A program made the position numbers and the translations under genes. A DNA stretch of 64,000 nt from Edaphosphingomonas laterariae (GTDB lineage: Bacteria > Pseudomonadota > Alphaproteobacteria > Sphingomonadales > Sphingomonadaceae): the NCBI RefSeq assembly GCF_900188165.1, contig NZ_FZOS01000014.1, positions 29,321-93,320 of the forward strand, in the 5' to 3' direction. The notes under the pieces are model-generated. The model searched no databases, was not told the origin of the DNA, and was given only the letters and a program-made list of their open reading frames with translations. Below are positions 21,312 to 31,062 of this stretch, piece by piece (position 1 is the stretch's first letter; the number at the start of each line of letters is the position of its first letter).

Positions 21312-22133
21312 TCACACCATGTAGGAACCGCCATTGACGGTCAGCACGCTGCCCGTCGCATAGCTAGCGTCGTCCGAAGCGAGGAAGGCCACCGCCGCCG
21401 CCACTTCGTCGGGACGCGCCATGCGGCCAAGCGGGATCGCCGCTTCCATCGCCTGCACCATCGTATCCGGCACGCTCTGCATGATCGGCGTGTTGGTCGG
21501 GCCGGGATGGACCGCATTGACGCGGATGCCACGCGACGAAAGCTCACGCGCGAGGCCGCGCGTCAGGCCGACCACGCCGGCCTTGCTCGTCACATAATGC
21601 ATCGGTCCTTCGCCCGACGCGGCCGAGGTCGACGCGATGTTGACGATGCTGCCGCCATGATTTCCGGCAGCCATCAGCCGCACGGCGGCGCGGCTGCAGA
21701 AGAAGGCGCCGTCGAGATTGACGCCGATCACCTTGTGCCAGCCGGCATCCGACATGTGGATCAGCTGGTCGGGATGCGCGGTCGGCGTTTCGCCGCGCGC
21801 GATCTGCGCATGGCGTTCGGCCTGTCCGGCATACATCTGGTCGCTGCCATCATCCGGCCCCCGGCCGGTGCCGGCATTGTTGACCAGAATATCGACCCCG
21901 CCGAATGCATCGGCGACCTTCGCGAACACCGCGTCGACGGACGCGCTGTCGGAAACGTCGCAGGCGAAGCCCAGATGGCCCTCGCCGGCCAGCGTCGCCT
22001 TCGCCGCCGCCTCGTCCATGTCGAGAACCGCGACGCGCGCGCCTTCGGCCGCCAGACGCTCGGCAATCGCCTTGCCGATGCCCTGCGCGCCGCCGGTGAC
22101 GACCGCGCGCTTGCCCTGCAACTTCCCGCTCAT
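21312..22133 (-). CDS. SDR family oxidoreductase
   Basis: A 273-residue short-chain dehydrogenase. The cofactor motif TGGAQGIG is at about residues 13-20, and Asp at the end of the second strand (VLDMD) suggests NAD(H). NNAG and the catalytic Ser...YVTSK are present. An insertion after NNAG (about residues 95-125, rich in charged residues) is longer than in minimal SDRs. Its ATG overlaps the stop of the next SDR by 4 bp (ATGA), so both are made together. The pair probably catalyses steps of one catabolic pathway with unknown substrate. Confidence 0.9.
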   Translation of the reverse strand: MSGKLQGKRAVVTGGAQGIGKAIAERLAAEGARVAVLDMDEAAAKATLAGEGHLGFACDVSDSASVDAVFAKVADAFGGVDILVNNAGTGRGPDDGSDQMYAGQAERHAQIARGETPTAHPDQLIHMSDAGWHKVIGVNLDGAFFCSRAAVRLMAAGNHGGSIVNIASTSAASGEGPMHYVTSKAGVVGLTRGLARELSSRGIRVNAVHPGPTNTPIMQSVPDTMVQAMEAAIPLGRMARPDEVAAAVAFLASDDASYATGSVLTVNGGSYMV

Positions 22134-22900
22134 GACGGCATGTAGAGCTGCATGGTCTTGCCACCGTCCACCGGCAGCGCGACGCCCGTCACATAGCTCG
22201 ACTCGTCCGACGCGAGGAACAGAACCGCCTGCGCCAGTTCCTTCGGATCGCCGCTGCGCTCCATCGGGATCGCGGCGGTGGTCGCCTTGGCGGCGGCCGG
22301 CGCATATTCCTGGAACTGCAGCGTCGCCGGCGTGGCGATCTGCCCCGGCACGATGCTGTTGACGCGCACGCCATGCGGTGCGCCTTCGATCGCCGCGCAG
22401 GCCGAGAAGTGGATCAGCGCCGCCTTCGATGCCGAATAGCTCGGCATGCCCGGCATCGCGCGCATGCCGCACGCGGACGAGATGTTAACGATCGAACCGC
22501 GCCCGGCGGCGACCATCAGCTTCATCGCCTCACGCGTGCCGACGAACACCGCTTCGCCATTGACCGAGAAATCGCGGCGCCAGTCCTCGATCGTCAGGTC
22601 GACGAGCGACTTGTAGGTGGCCGACATGGCGTTGTTGATCAGCACGTCCAGCCGGCCATGGCGCTTGGCGACATCGGCGATCAGCGCCGCATAGGCGTCG
22701 AGGTCCGACACGTCGAGCCGGTGCGCTTCCACCGATCCGCCCGCAGCGGCGATCGCCGCGCGCGTTTCTTCCAGCGGTTCGGGCCGGCGCGCGGCGATGA
22801 CGACATGGCCGCCTTCCGCTGCAATCAGTTCCGCCGTCGCCCGGCCAATGCCTTCGCTGGCGCCGGTGATCAGCACGATCTTGTCGCGCATCCTGCCCAT
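22130..22900 (-). CDS. SDR family oxidoreductase
   Basis: A 256-residue classical short-chain dehydrogenase with TGASEGIG near residue 13, an arginine pair (AARRPEP) that favours NADP(H), a modified NNAM in place of NNAG, and the catalytic Ser...SYSASK. The ATG at 22898-22900 has AGGAG six bases upstream; an in-frame TTG 15 nt further is less likely. It is transcribed first and coupled to the following SDR by a 4-bp overlap. Substrate unknown. Confidence 0.9.
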   Translation of the reverse strand: MGRMRDKIVLITGASEGIGRATAELIAAEGGHVVIAARRPEPLEETRAAIAAAGGSVEAHRLDVSDLDAYAALIADVAKRHGRLDVLINNAMSATYKSLVDLTIEDWRRDFSVNGEAVFVGTREAMKLMVAAGRGSIVNISSACGMRAMPGMPSYSASKAALIHFSACAAIEGAPHGVRVNSIVPGQIATPATLQFQEYAPAAAKATTAAIPMERSGDPKELAQAVLFLASDESSYVTGVALPVDGGKTMQLYMPS

Positions 22901-23068
22901 CTCAATCTCCTGCAATAAATCATGTCCGATCGGGCAAGCCCGACCGCGCGCGGCCGTGCTGCACGATTTCGCGATGGAAGCGAAGCGGAGAGTCTATTCC
23001 AAAAGCGCCAAATTTACACTGCGATCCAAATTTCGTCCGAAGCCGGCGAAAAATCGGACGGCCAGCGT

Positions 23069-24004
23069 TCAGAGGCGGCGGAGCTTCAGCCAGTCGACGC
23101 CATGATCGGCGCGCTTGTGCAGGATCACGTCGGCGCGCGATCGCGACGGCAGGATATTCTCGCGCAGATTGGGGCCGTTGATCCGGCTCCACAAGTTCAT
23201 CGCGAACGCCTCGGATTCCTCCAGCGGAACGCTTGCCATGTGGTGGAAATAGGATGCCGGGTTCTGGAACGCGGTCCGCTGCAGCAGCAGGAAGCGTTCG
23301 AGATACCAGCGCTCGATATTCTGTTCCTCGGCATCGATATAGATCGAAATGTCGAAGAAATCCGATGCCGTGAACACCGGCGCATGGGCCTTTTCGATGC
23401 CTGCGCCGAGTTGCAGGACGTTCAGCCCCTCGAAGATCAGGATGTCCGGCCGGTCGACGACATGTTCCTCGCCCGCCAAAATGTCATAGGCCTGGTGCGA
23501 ATAAACGGGCGATACGGCCCGCCCTGTCGCCCGCATGTCGGACAGGAAGCAGATCATGCGCTTGACGTCATAGCTTTCGGGAAAGCCCTTGCGCCCCATC
23601 AGCCCGCGCTTTTCCAGCTCGCGCGTCGGGAACAGGAAACCGTCGGTGGTGACGAGATCCACCTTGGGATGATCCGGCCAGCGCGAAAGCAGCGCGCGCA
23701 GCAACCGCGCAACGGTGCTCTTGCCCACCGCCACGCTGCCCGCCACCGCCACGATATAGGGCCGTGGCCAGCTCGGCCGGCCGACGAAATCGTCGGTCAC
23801 ACGGGCAAGCCCGCGCGATGCCGCGACGTGAAGGTTGATCAGGCGGGTCAGCGGGAGGAACACCTCCTCCACCTCGTCCATCGATGTCGGCTCGTTGGTG
23901 CCGCGCAACGCCTCCACCTCGGCCTCGCTCAACATCATCGGCACGCTGGAGCGCAGGCGCGCCCACTCCGCACGGCTGAACACCGAATGGCTCTCGCTTT
24001 CCAT
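23069..24004 (-). CDS. coaA: Pantothenate kinase, type I
   Basis: A 311-residue kinase catalysing the first step of coenzyme A synthesis. Walker A is AGSVAVGKST (near residue 92). Typical downstream blocks are TTDGFLFP, GFPESYD and NVLQ. Length matches the E. coli enzyme closely. The ATG at 24002-24004 (MESESHSVF) begins where family members begin. It is divergent from the amidase gene with only about 100 bp between starts. Feedback inhibition by CoA is expected from the family. Confidence 0.95.
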   Translation of the reverse strand: MESESHSVFSRAEWARLRSSVPMMLSEAEVEALRGTNEPTSMDEVEEVFLPLTRLINLHVAASRGLARVTDDFVGRPSWPRPYIVAVAGSVAVGKSTVARLLRALLSRWPDHPKVDLVTTDGFLFPTRELEKRGLMGRKGFPESYDVKRMICFLSDMRATGRAVSPVYSHQAYDILAGEEHVVDRPDILIFEGLNVLQLGAGIEKAHAPVFTASDFFDISIYIDAEEQNIERWYLERFLLLQRTAFQNPASYFHHMASVPLEESEAFAMNLWSRINGPNLRENILPSRSRADVILHKRADHGVDWLKLRRL

Positions 24005-24106
24005 TTGCGCGCTTTGCGCAGACGTGGCGCCATCAGGCAAGACCAACCATGCGATTCGACCGTGCCGTTGCAGGACGGACGCACCTGGTTCCGGGGGGCA
24101 TACACG

Positions 24107-25495
24107 ATGACCAACCTTGCCGATCTTTCCGCCATCGATCTTCTGGCCGGCTATCGCGCCGGCGATTTTTCGCCAAGCGAAGCCATGGAAGCGGTGATCG
24201 CCCGTGCCGATGCGTGCGAACCCCGGCTCGCCGCGCTCTATGCTTATGATCCCGGTGCCGCTCGCCTCGCCGCCGCGCAGTCCACGGTGCGCTGGCACTC
24301 CGGTGCGCCCGTCCGCCCGCTCGATGGCGTGCCGGTCACGGTGAAGGAATTGATCGCAACGCAGGGCGTGCCCGTGCCGCTTGGCACCGCCGCCACCGAT
24401 CTGGTTCCCGCCCCCGCCGATGCGCCTGCCGCCGCCCGGCTGCGCGAAGCCGGCGCCATCATCTTCGCCAAGACCACCGTGCCCGATTACGCGATGCTGT
24501 CGTCCGGCCTGTCGAGCTTTCATCCGCTCACCCGCAACCCCTGGCACCTCGATCGCAATCCGGGCGGCTCCAGCGCCGGCGCGGCCGCCGCGTCGGCCGC
24601 CGGCTACGGGCCGCTCCATGTCGGCACCGATATCGGCGGATCGATACGCCTGCCCGCCGGCTGGTGCGGCATCTTCGGGCTCAAGCCCAGCTTCGGCCGC
24701 GTGCCCGTCGATCCGCCCTATATCGGCCGGGTGGCCGGGCCGATGACGCGCACGGTTGCTGATTCCGCCCTGCTGATGGGCACGCTCAGCCAGCCCGATT
24801 ATCGCGATCATATGGCCCTGCCGCCCGGCGCGATCGACTGGTCGGCGATCGACATGGATGTCGCGGGCCTGCGCATCGGGCTGATGATGGATGCCGGCTG
24901 CGGCCTGCCCGTCGATCCCGCGATCGCCGCTGCCGTGACCGCCGCGGCCAGGGCGCTGGAAGCGGCGGGCGCCTTCGTCGAGCCCGTCGCGCCCATCATC
25001 AGCCGCGAAATGCTCGACGGGCTCGATCGCTTCTGGCGAACCCGTTTCTGGTCGGACGTATCGCAAATGCCGGACGCGCGGCGCAACCGCATCCTGCCCT
25101 TCATCCGCCAATGGGTCGAAGGCGCCGACGGCATCGGCGGCGTCGATGTCTATCGCGGCTTTGCCCAGATCGACGCCATGGCATCCGCAGCGCATCGCGC
25201 GCTCGAACCCTTCGATTTCCTGATTTCGCCGACGGCGCCGATCGCAGCCTTCGCGGCCGAAGCCGCGAGCCCGACCGGCGATCCGGCTCGGCCGTTCGAA
25301 CATATCGCCTTCACGGTCGCCTTCAACATGTCGGGCCAGCCAGCCGGATCGGTGAATTGCGGCTTCACCGCCGAAGGTCTGCCCATCGGCCTGCAAATCG
25401 TTGCCAGGCGCTTCGACGATATGGGCGTCCTGCGTCTCGCCCAATGGATCGAGGCTACGGGGCTGGGCGCCCGGCCCTGGCCTGACCTGGCTTAA
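24107..25495 (+). CDS. Amidase (amidase signature family)
   Basis: A 462-residue amidase signature enzyme hydrolysing an amide bond. The Ser-cisSer-Lys triad is visible: Lys80 in VTVKEL, Ser155 in PGGSSAG and nucleophile Ser179 in GTDIGGSIRLPA. Length is normal for a stand-alone amidase. It is not a GatA by context, since gatB and gatC are absent. The substrate is unknown. Its last four bases overlap the 3' end of the convergent esterase gene. Confidence 0.92.
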   Translation: MTNLADLSAIDLLAGYRAGDFSPSEAMEAVIARADACEPRLAALYAYDPGAARLAAAQSTVRWHSGAPVRPLDGVPVTVKELIATQGVPVPLGTAATDLVPAPADAPAAARLREAGAIIFAKTTVPDYAMLSSGLSSFHPLTRNPWHLDRNPGGSSAGAAAASAAGYGPLHVGTDIGGSIRLPAGWCGIFGLKPSFGRVPVDPPYIGRVAGPMTRTVADSALLMGTLSQPDYRDHMALPPGAIDWSAIDMDVAGLRIGLMMDAGCGLPVDPAIAAAVTAAARALEAAGAFVEPVAPIISREMLDGLDRFWRTRFWSDVSQMPDARRNRILPFIRQWVEGADGIGGVDVYRGFAQIDAMASAAHRALEPFDFLISPTAPIAAFAAEAASPTGDPARPFEHIAFTVAFNMSGQPAGSVNCGFTAEGLPIGLQIVARRFDDMGVLRLAQWIEATGLGARPWPDLA

Positions 25496-26415
25496 TCCGC
25501 GCGCGGCTTTGCCGGCGTCATGTCCAGTTCGGCGGCGATCAATTCCGCCGTGATGTTCCAGGCGGCACTGCCGGGCGCGATCAGTTCGACATGGCCTTCG
25601 TCCGGCACGGTGATCAGCATCGGCTTCACCCCCTTGGCCGCCAGCTTGCGCGCATATGCCGCCGCCATCGCCGGCGGCGCGATCTTATCCTCGGCCGCGT
25701 TGACCAGTATCTGCTTCGCCCCGCCCTGCACCATGGCCGGCGGCGAAGTATCGCGAAAGCGATCGGGGCGAAGCTGCGTCATCGGGCCGGCCATCGCCTT
25801 CGCCCCCGCGCTTAGGTCGCAGGGCCGGCTGCGATCCGCGATTTCCGCTTCCAGATCGGGCACGCCGCCAAGGCTGAAAACGCTGTTGATCGCCACCGGC
25901 CGCTGCGCACGAAGCGGCCCGTTGCCGGCGATCGCCGGCCGCGCCGCCAGCCACAGGCCGAGATGCCCGCCCGCCGAATGGCCGACCACGACGATGCGAT
26001 CCGCCTTCAGGCGAAACAGCGGTGCCAGCCGGCGCAGCGCGTCTCCCGCCGCAGCGATATCCTGATAGGTGCCGGGATAGCCGCCCCCCGGCCGATCGAC
26101 ACCGCGATATTCCACGTTCCAGACCGCGATGCCGCGCCGGGCGAGATCATCCGCCATCCAGTTCATCACGGTGCGATCGGCAACGCCGGTGCGCCAGCAG
26201 CCGCCATGGATGGCCATCACCACCGGAAAAGGCCCCTGCCCCGGCGGCAACCACAGTTCGGCGAATTGCAGGTCGCTTTTGCCATAAGCCAGCCGCGCCG
26301 ATGGTTCGGGCCGTGGCCGGCTGGCCAGGTCCGACCATTGCATCGGGGCGGCAAAGGCCGCCGCGGATATCGCGGCGGCCATGATCGTGGGAATGCAGCG
26401 TCGCAAAAAGCTCAT
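25492..26415 (-). CDS. Secreted alpha/beta hydrolase (esterase/lipase-like)
   Basis: A 307-residue hydrolase with a signal peptide (MSFLRRCIPTIMAAAISAA then AFA-type cleavage near residue 22), so probably periplasmic or exported. The oxyanion motif is HGGCW, the nucleophile box is GHSAGG, and a C-terminal DEGHVE supplies the likely His. Asp is probably in AAEDKIAP. Related to the prolyl-oligopeptidase/BD-FAE type hydrolases. The ATG at 26413-26415 is the one that starts the signal peptide. It sits 19 bp downstream of a KstD-like flavoprotein and may act on an ester in the same pathway. Confidence 0.87.
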   Translation of the reverse strand: MSFLRRCIPTIMAAAISAAAFAAPMQWSDLASRPRPEPSARLAYGKSDLQFAELWLPPGQGPFPVVMAIHGGCWRTGVADRTVMNWMADDLARRGIAVWNVEYRGVDRPGGGYPGTYQDIAAAGDALRRLAPLFRLKADRIVVVGHSAGGHLGLWLAARPAIAGNGPLRAQRPVAINSVFSLGGVPDLEAEIADRSRPCDLSAGAKAMAGPMTQLRPDRFRDTSPPAMVQGGAKQILVNAAEDKIAPPAMAAAYARKLAAKGVKPMLITVPDEGHVELIAPGSAAWNITAELIAAELDMTPAKPRAD

Positions 26416-26434
26416 CGCGCCAGCATGATGCAAC

Positions 26435-27997
26435 TCAGTCCTGCGGCAAAGCGGCAATCATGTCGCTGGCCGCCAGCCACGAAAAGACGGCGCAGGAGCC
26501 GATTGGGTTGCCCCCGCCCGGATAGGTCTGCCCGCTGGCCGCCGCCATGGAATTGCCTGCCGCGTAAAGGCCGCGGATCGGGGTTCCATCCCCCCGCAGC
26601 ACGCGCGCCTTGCCATCCGTGCGCAAGCCGCCCTTGGTGCCGAGATCGGAGATGGAGAAGGCCGCCGCATGGAAAGGCCCGGCCTTGATCGGCACCAGCG
26701 GTGATCCGCCGCCCTCGCCCATGAAAAAGCGGTCATAGGCCTCTCCACCCCGGTCGAAATCGGCATCCTTGCCGGCGTCGCAAAACCCGTTCCAGCGCGC
26801 CACCGTGGCGGCCAGCCGGTCCGCCGGCACGCCGATCTCGGCCGCGAGCCCCTCTATGCTGTCGGCCTGCTTGCGATAGCCGGCGGCGACATAGGCTTCG
26901 CGCTCCACCAGCGGTACGGTGGGAAAGATCACCGGCGGCTCGATCCCGGCGCTGCTATCATAGACCATCCAGAATGGCCGGGTCAGCCGACCATCCTCCT
27001 CGGCCTTGATGATTTCGCGGCCCAGCCGGTCATAAGCGGCCGACTCATTGGCGAACCGCTCACCATTGGCGTCGACGAAGATGCCGCCCGTGAAGCCGAG
27101 CGAGAATGTGGCGCGGCCGTCGGGGTGCAGGATACCCGGCGACCACCAGGCCTCGCCCATCAGGTCGACATCGGCGCCGATCTCCATCCCCGCCGCGATC
27201 GCGCGGCCGAAATTGCCGGGGGCACCCACGCAGCCGGAAATCTCACCCGGCACGCCGAAGCGGGATCGCATCTCGGCATTGCGTTCGAACCCGCCGGCGG
27301 CGGCCAGCACGCCCCTTCTGGCCCGGATGCGCCAGGGCTGACCCTGCTTGCGGACGACGACGCCGGTCACGGCGCCATCCTCCACCACATAATCCTCGAA
27401 CGGCGTTTCCAGCCGCAGCTCCGCCCTGGGCTGATCGCGCAAGGCCAGCAACAGCCGGCCGATCAGCGCCTGCCCCGCTTCCAGTTCCTCCGGCAGCGGC
27501 GCGCCGATACGTTCGACCGGCAGCACCGGGCGCAGCACATTGCGCAGATCGCCCAGCGTATCGACCGCCAGATTGGCAGGGCAGATATGCCGCCCGCCGG
27601 CGCGGGCCTTGGCCGCCTTGCCGTAATAGTCCGGCCACGGATAGACGACGAACTCCAGATGCGGATCCTGTTCCAGGAAATCGAGCATCCGCGCGCCATT
27701 ATCGAGGAACGCGTCCTGCACCTCGCGCAGGGTGCGATCGCCGACGACGGCGCGATAATATTCGCGCGCGTCGTCCAGCGTGTCATCGTCGCCGATCCGC
27801 TTCAACGCGGCATTGCACGGCAGCCACATGCCACCGCCCGAATAGGCCGTGGTGCCGCCGAAGCGATCGGTCGCTTCGACGACGATCGTGTTCAGCCCGC
27901 CCTTGGCGGCAGCCAGCGCGCCGACAAGCGCCCCGCCGCCCGATCCGATAACCAGGACATCACATTCTTCATTCCAGTCCACGGGGCTTCCCATCAT
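26435..27997 (-). CDS. FAD-dependent oxidoreductase, 3-ketosteroid-delta1-dehydrogenase/fumarate-reductase type
   Basis: A 520-residue flavoprotein. FAD binds at VIGSGGGALVG (residues 16-26), followed by FGGTTAYSGGGMWLP, a block shared by KstD-like enzymes. The C-terminal AGNSMAAASGQTYPGGGNPIG closes the FAD domain. The family includes 3-ketosteroid dehydrogenases and aromatic- or enone-active enzymes, so the substrate is inferred only loosely. Two consecutive ATGs (27997 and 27994) overlap the stop of the TonB receptor gene, so the receptor and the enzyme are co-translated. This links uptake and oxidation of one compound. Confidence 0.88.
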   Translation of the reverse strand: MMGSPVDWNEECDVLVIGSGGGALVGALAAAKGGLNTIVVEATDRFGGTTAYSGGGMWLPCNAALKRIGDDDTLDDAREYYRAVVGDRTLREVQDAFLDNGARMLDFLEQDPHLEFVVYPWPDYYGKAAKARAGGRHICPANLAVDTLGDLRNVLRPVLPVERIGAPLPEELEAGQALIGRLLLALRDQPRAELRLETPFEDYVVEDGAVTGVVVRKQGQPWRIRARRGVLAAAGGFERNAEMRSRFGVPGEISGCVGAPGNFGRAIAAGMEIGADVDLMGEAWWSPGILHPDGRATFSLGFTGGIFVDANGERFANESAAYDRLGREIIKAEEDGRLTRPFWMVYDSSAGIEPPVIFPTVPLVEREAYVAAGYRKQADSIEGLAAEIGVPADRLAATVARWNGFCDAGKDADFDRGGEAYDRFFMGEGGGSPLVPIKAGPFHAAAFSISDLGTKGGLRTDGKARVLRGDGTPIRGLYAAGNSMAAASGQTYPGGGNPIGSCAVFSWLAASDMIAALPQD

Positions 27998-30326
27998 CAG
28001 TAAGTGAATTTCAGGTCGACGCCAAAGCGGCGCGGCATGCCGTAATTGCGGCCGGCAATGCCAAGGAACGGGCCGAAATCGATGCCGGCCGTCACATTGT
28101 CATGGTTGGTCAGATTGTCCGCCCAGCCCGAAATCTCGGCCGTGCCGCCGCCAATCGCGACATCCGCCAGCGTGATCCGGGCGGACAGGTTCTTCTGCCC
28201 CGGATCGACGATGAAATCGTTGAGGGGGTTCAGATTGGGCAGGTTGCTGGCATGGAACCAGCGCTTGCTCGACGTCGCATAATCGACGCGGAACGAAAGC
28301 TGCCCCCAGTCGAACGCCGGCAGGGCATATTCCGCGCCCCAATGCGTCGTCGTCTTGGGCACATAAGGGAATTTCGCGATATCCGCGATGTCGATCACAG
28401 CCGGCCCGTTGGGATCGGGATTGGGCTGCGGGAAGGACGTATATTCGGGATCGACATAACCGATGCTGGCATCCAGCGTCAGCCCTTCGATCGGCGCGGC
28501 CGTCACCTCGATCTCGAAGCCCGGATAATTGGCGTTGGCATTTTCAGCAAAGCCCATGCCGCCGCTGAACTGGGCGACCTGCAGATCGCGATAGCGCGTG
28601 TAGAAGCCCGCCGCGTTGACGCGGAGCCGCCGGTCGAAAAACTCCGATTTCAGGCCGACCTCATAGGTCGTCGCCTTTTCCGGGCGGAAGGTCTGCGCGC
28701 CGCCGCGCGCATTGAAACCGCCGGAGCGATAGCCCGTGCCGATCCGGGCATAGGTCATCACGTCGTCGGTCCACTTATAGTCGATCGTCGCGTTGTAGGA
28801 CGTGTTGTTGAACGTGTCCGACTTGCTGGTCAGCGTCGGCGTCGCGCCCGGGAACGCGAAATTGCGCACGTCGATCGACTTCTTGTCCTTCGTCTGCCGG
28901 ATGCCGAGCGTCACGTCGAGCCGCTCGTCAAGGATCGGCGGCGTATAGGTCGCCTGCCCGAAGGCGGCATAGGATGTCGCCTTACCGTTATAATCGAGGA
29001 TCGGATTCTGGTTCAGGCCCAGCGGCGGCAAGCCCCCCGGCCCGTCGAAATCGCCGAGCAGGACGGTGAAGAAATTGGGATTAAGCTCCGCATATTTCTC
29101 CTGAAAATAATAAAGCCCGGCCACATATTGCAGCCGGTCCGTCCGGCCGAGGATCTGGAACTCCTCCGAAACCTGATGCTGGCTCACATTCTGGGGCGCG
29201 GAGAATGGCGTCACCCGCTGCGTTTCGAAGGCGAAGGTGGTGAAGTCCGTCACCACCGGGCCCAGCAGGTTCGGTTCCGCATAACGTGTCGGCTGCGAAG
29301 ACCGGAACTTGCGATAGGAGGTGATCGATTTCAGCGTCACCGCGTCGCTGACGTCATATTCCAGCGTCATCGCCGTGCCCCAGACTTTGGAGACCTGGCC
29401 CGGCGTCGTTTCCTGATTGATCGTTTTGAGCCGGCGATCGCCGACCACGGACAGCGCATCGCCACCCAGGCCCGGCGACTGGGCATAATATTCGCCGCCC
29501 ATGTCGGTCACGGCGGCGATCTGGAAGGCCAGCGGCACGCCCCGGCGATCATTATAATCGAACGTCACCATCGCGCGCAGATCGCCCCAGTCGCCGGCGA
29601 GCTTGCCGTACAGCGCGTCCACGTTCAGCGCGCCGGGGTCCAGCCGGTCGGGCGCGTTGATATTGTCGACCACGCCGTCGCGCTGGCGATGCAGATAGAC
29701 GAAATTCGCCTTCACCCCGCTGTCGCCGAGCAGGCCGGTATCCATCGAGATACGGCCATACCATTCGTCATAGCTGCCATAGCCGCCCTTGGCCTGGATG
29801 CGCGTCTCGTCGAGTGGCTGGCGCGTGATCAGGCTGATCGCGCCGCCGGTGGTGTTGCGGCCGAACAGCGTGCCTTGCGGTCCGCGCAGCACCTCCACCC
29901 GTTCCAGATCGACGAGATCGAAATTGCCGGCGGCGCCGACGCGGCCGTTATAGACGCCATCCAGATAGATGCCGATCGGCGTGTCGAGCGAAAGCAGCGG
30001 ATCCTGGTTGCCAATGCCGCGGATGAAGGCGGACACACCCGCCACCGTGCCCGATCCCTCGGTCAGCGTGACGTTGGGCGTCAACTGCGCGACACGGCCG
30101 ATATCCTGAATGTTGAGGCGTTCGAGCGTCGCCTGCGACAGCGCCGACACGGCGACCGGCGTCTCCTGCAGATTTTCCTCCTGCCGGCGCGCGGTGACGA
30201 CGATCTCTTCCAGCCCGACATGGTCTGTGTCGGAACGGTGGAAACCTCTTGCTGGGCAAAAGCGGGAACTGCGGTGGCGAACAGGCTGATTCCGGCGAGC
30301 AGCCGGGCAGAACGGCTCGTTTTCAT
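27997..30326 (-). pseudogene. TonB-dependent receptor with an apparent frameshift after the signal peptide
   Basis: An outer-membrane TonB-dependent receptor of about 776 residues if the frames are joined. A GGGAGG ribosome site precedes the ATG at 30326, which opens a good signal peptide (MKTSRSARLLAGISLFATA, then AVPAFAQQ). That frame turns nonsensical after TQTM near 30222. The TonB box/plug start LEEIVVTARRQEE lies in another frame and continues intact through the plug (RGPQGTLFGRNTTGGA) and a 22-strand-type barrel to RFGVDLKFTY. A one-base loss around the CC at 30222-30223, or a -1 slip, would explain it. It may be a sequencing error, an inactive gene or a programmed shift. Downstream coupling to the flavoprotein is intact. 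Confidence 0.85.
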
Positions 30327-30480
30327 GTCATCCTCCCGAGGCATATTTTTATTTTGTGGAAGGAGGGAACGCCTTTTGCGTTTCCGGATCAAGGGGCGAA
30401 TCCGCAATTGCCCGCATCAAGAAACGAACGACAACGCGCTGCGCAAAGCCATGTCCCGATCGAAAACTGCGGCAGCAATG

Positions 30481-31062
30481 CTAAAGTCGATCGCGCAAAT
30501 CGGCCAATGTTGCGGGCGTATCGACATCGACGAAGATCGTATCATCGGCCCATGCCAACTCAGTGATGGCATTACCGAACTTAGCCAGCAACGCCTTTCC
30601 GCCTATATCTCCGTCGATTAGCGTCAATTCAGCAAAGAAATCCCGTCCCCACGCAACCGGATGGCCGCGACGGCCATCACGCACGGGCAGCACGATCGCA
30701 TCCCACGCCGCCCGCGCGGCCAGCGCGCGGATCAGGCCGGGCGCGATCAACGGCATATCGCCAAGACAGATGATCGCGGCATCCCAGTCGCGCGGCACAG
30801 CCGCTATCCCGGCGGCCAGCGATCGCGACATGCCTTCGGCGAAATGCTGCGCAAAAGTGAATTCCACGCAGCGCCCCGCCAGCGCGCCCTCCACCGCCGC
30901 CCGCGCATGGCCGGTCACCACCAGCGGCGCCCGCCCGAGCGCATCGGCAACGGCATCGACGGCATGGGCCACCAGCGGCTTGCCGGCATAATCCGCCACC
31001 AGCTTGTTGCCGCCCATTCGGCTGGAGCGGCCCGCCGCCAGCACGATGCCGCCGACAATCAC
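30481..31062 (-). CDS. Molybdenum cofactor nucleotidyltransferase (MobA/MocA-like)
   Basis: A 193-residue NTP-transferase domain protein. The nucleotide-binding loop is LAAGRSSRMGGNK (residues 8-20) and the metal-binding ICLGDMP follows mid-protein. Such enzymes attach CMP or GMP to molybdopterin for Mo hydroxylases. A GTG start at 31060-31062 overlaps the MoeA-like stop by 4 bp. In many bacteria this domain is fused to the upstream MoeA-like domain; here the two are separate overlapping genes. Last gene of the XdhC cluster. Confidence 0.88.
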   Translation of the reverse strand: MIVGGIVLAAGRSSRMGGNKLVADYAGKPLVAHAVDAVADALGRAPLVVTGHARAAVEGALAGRCVEFTFAQHFAEGMSRSLAAGIAAVPRDWDAAIICLGDMPLIAPGLIRALAARAAWDAIVLPVRDGRRGHPVAWGRDFFAELTLIDGDIGGKALLAKFGNAITELAWADDTIFVDVDTPATLADLRDRL

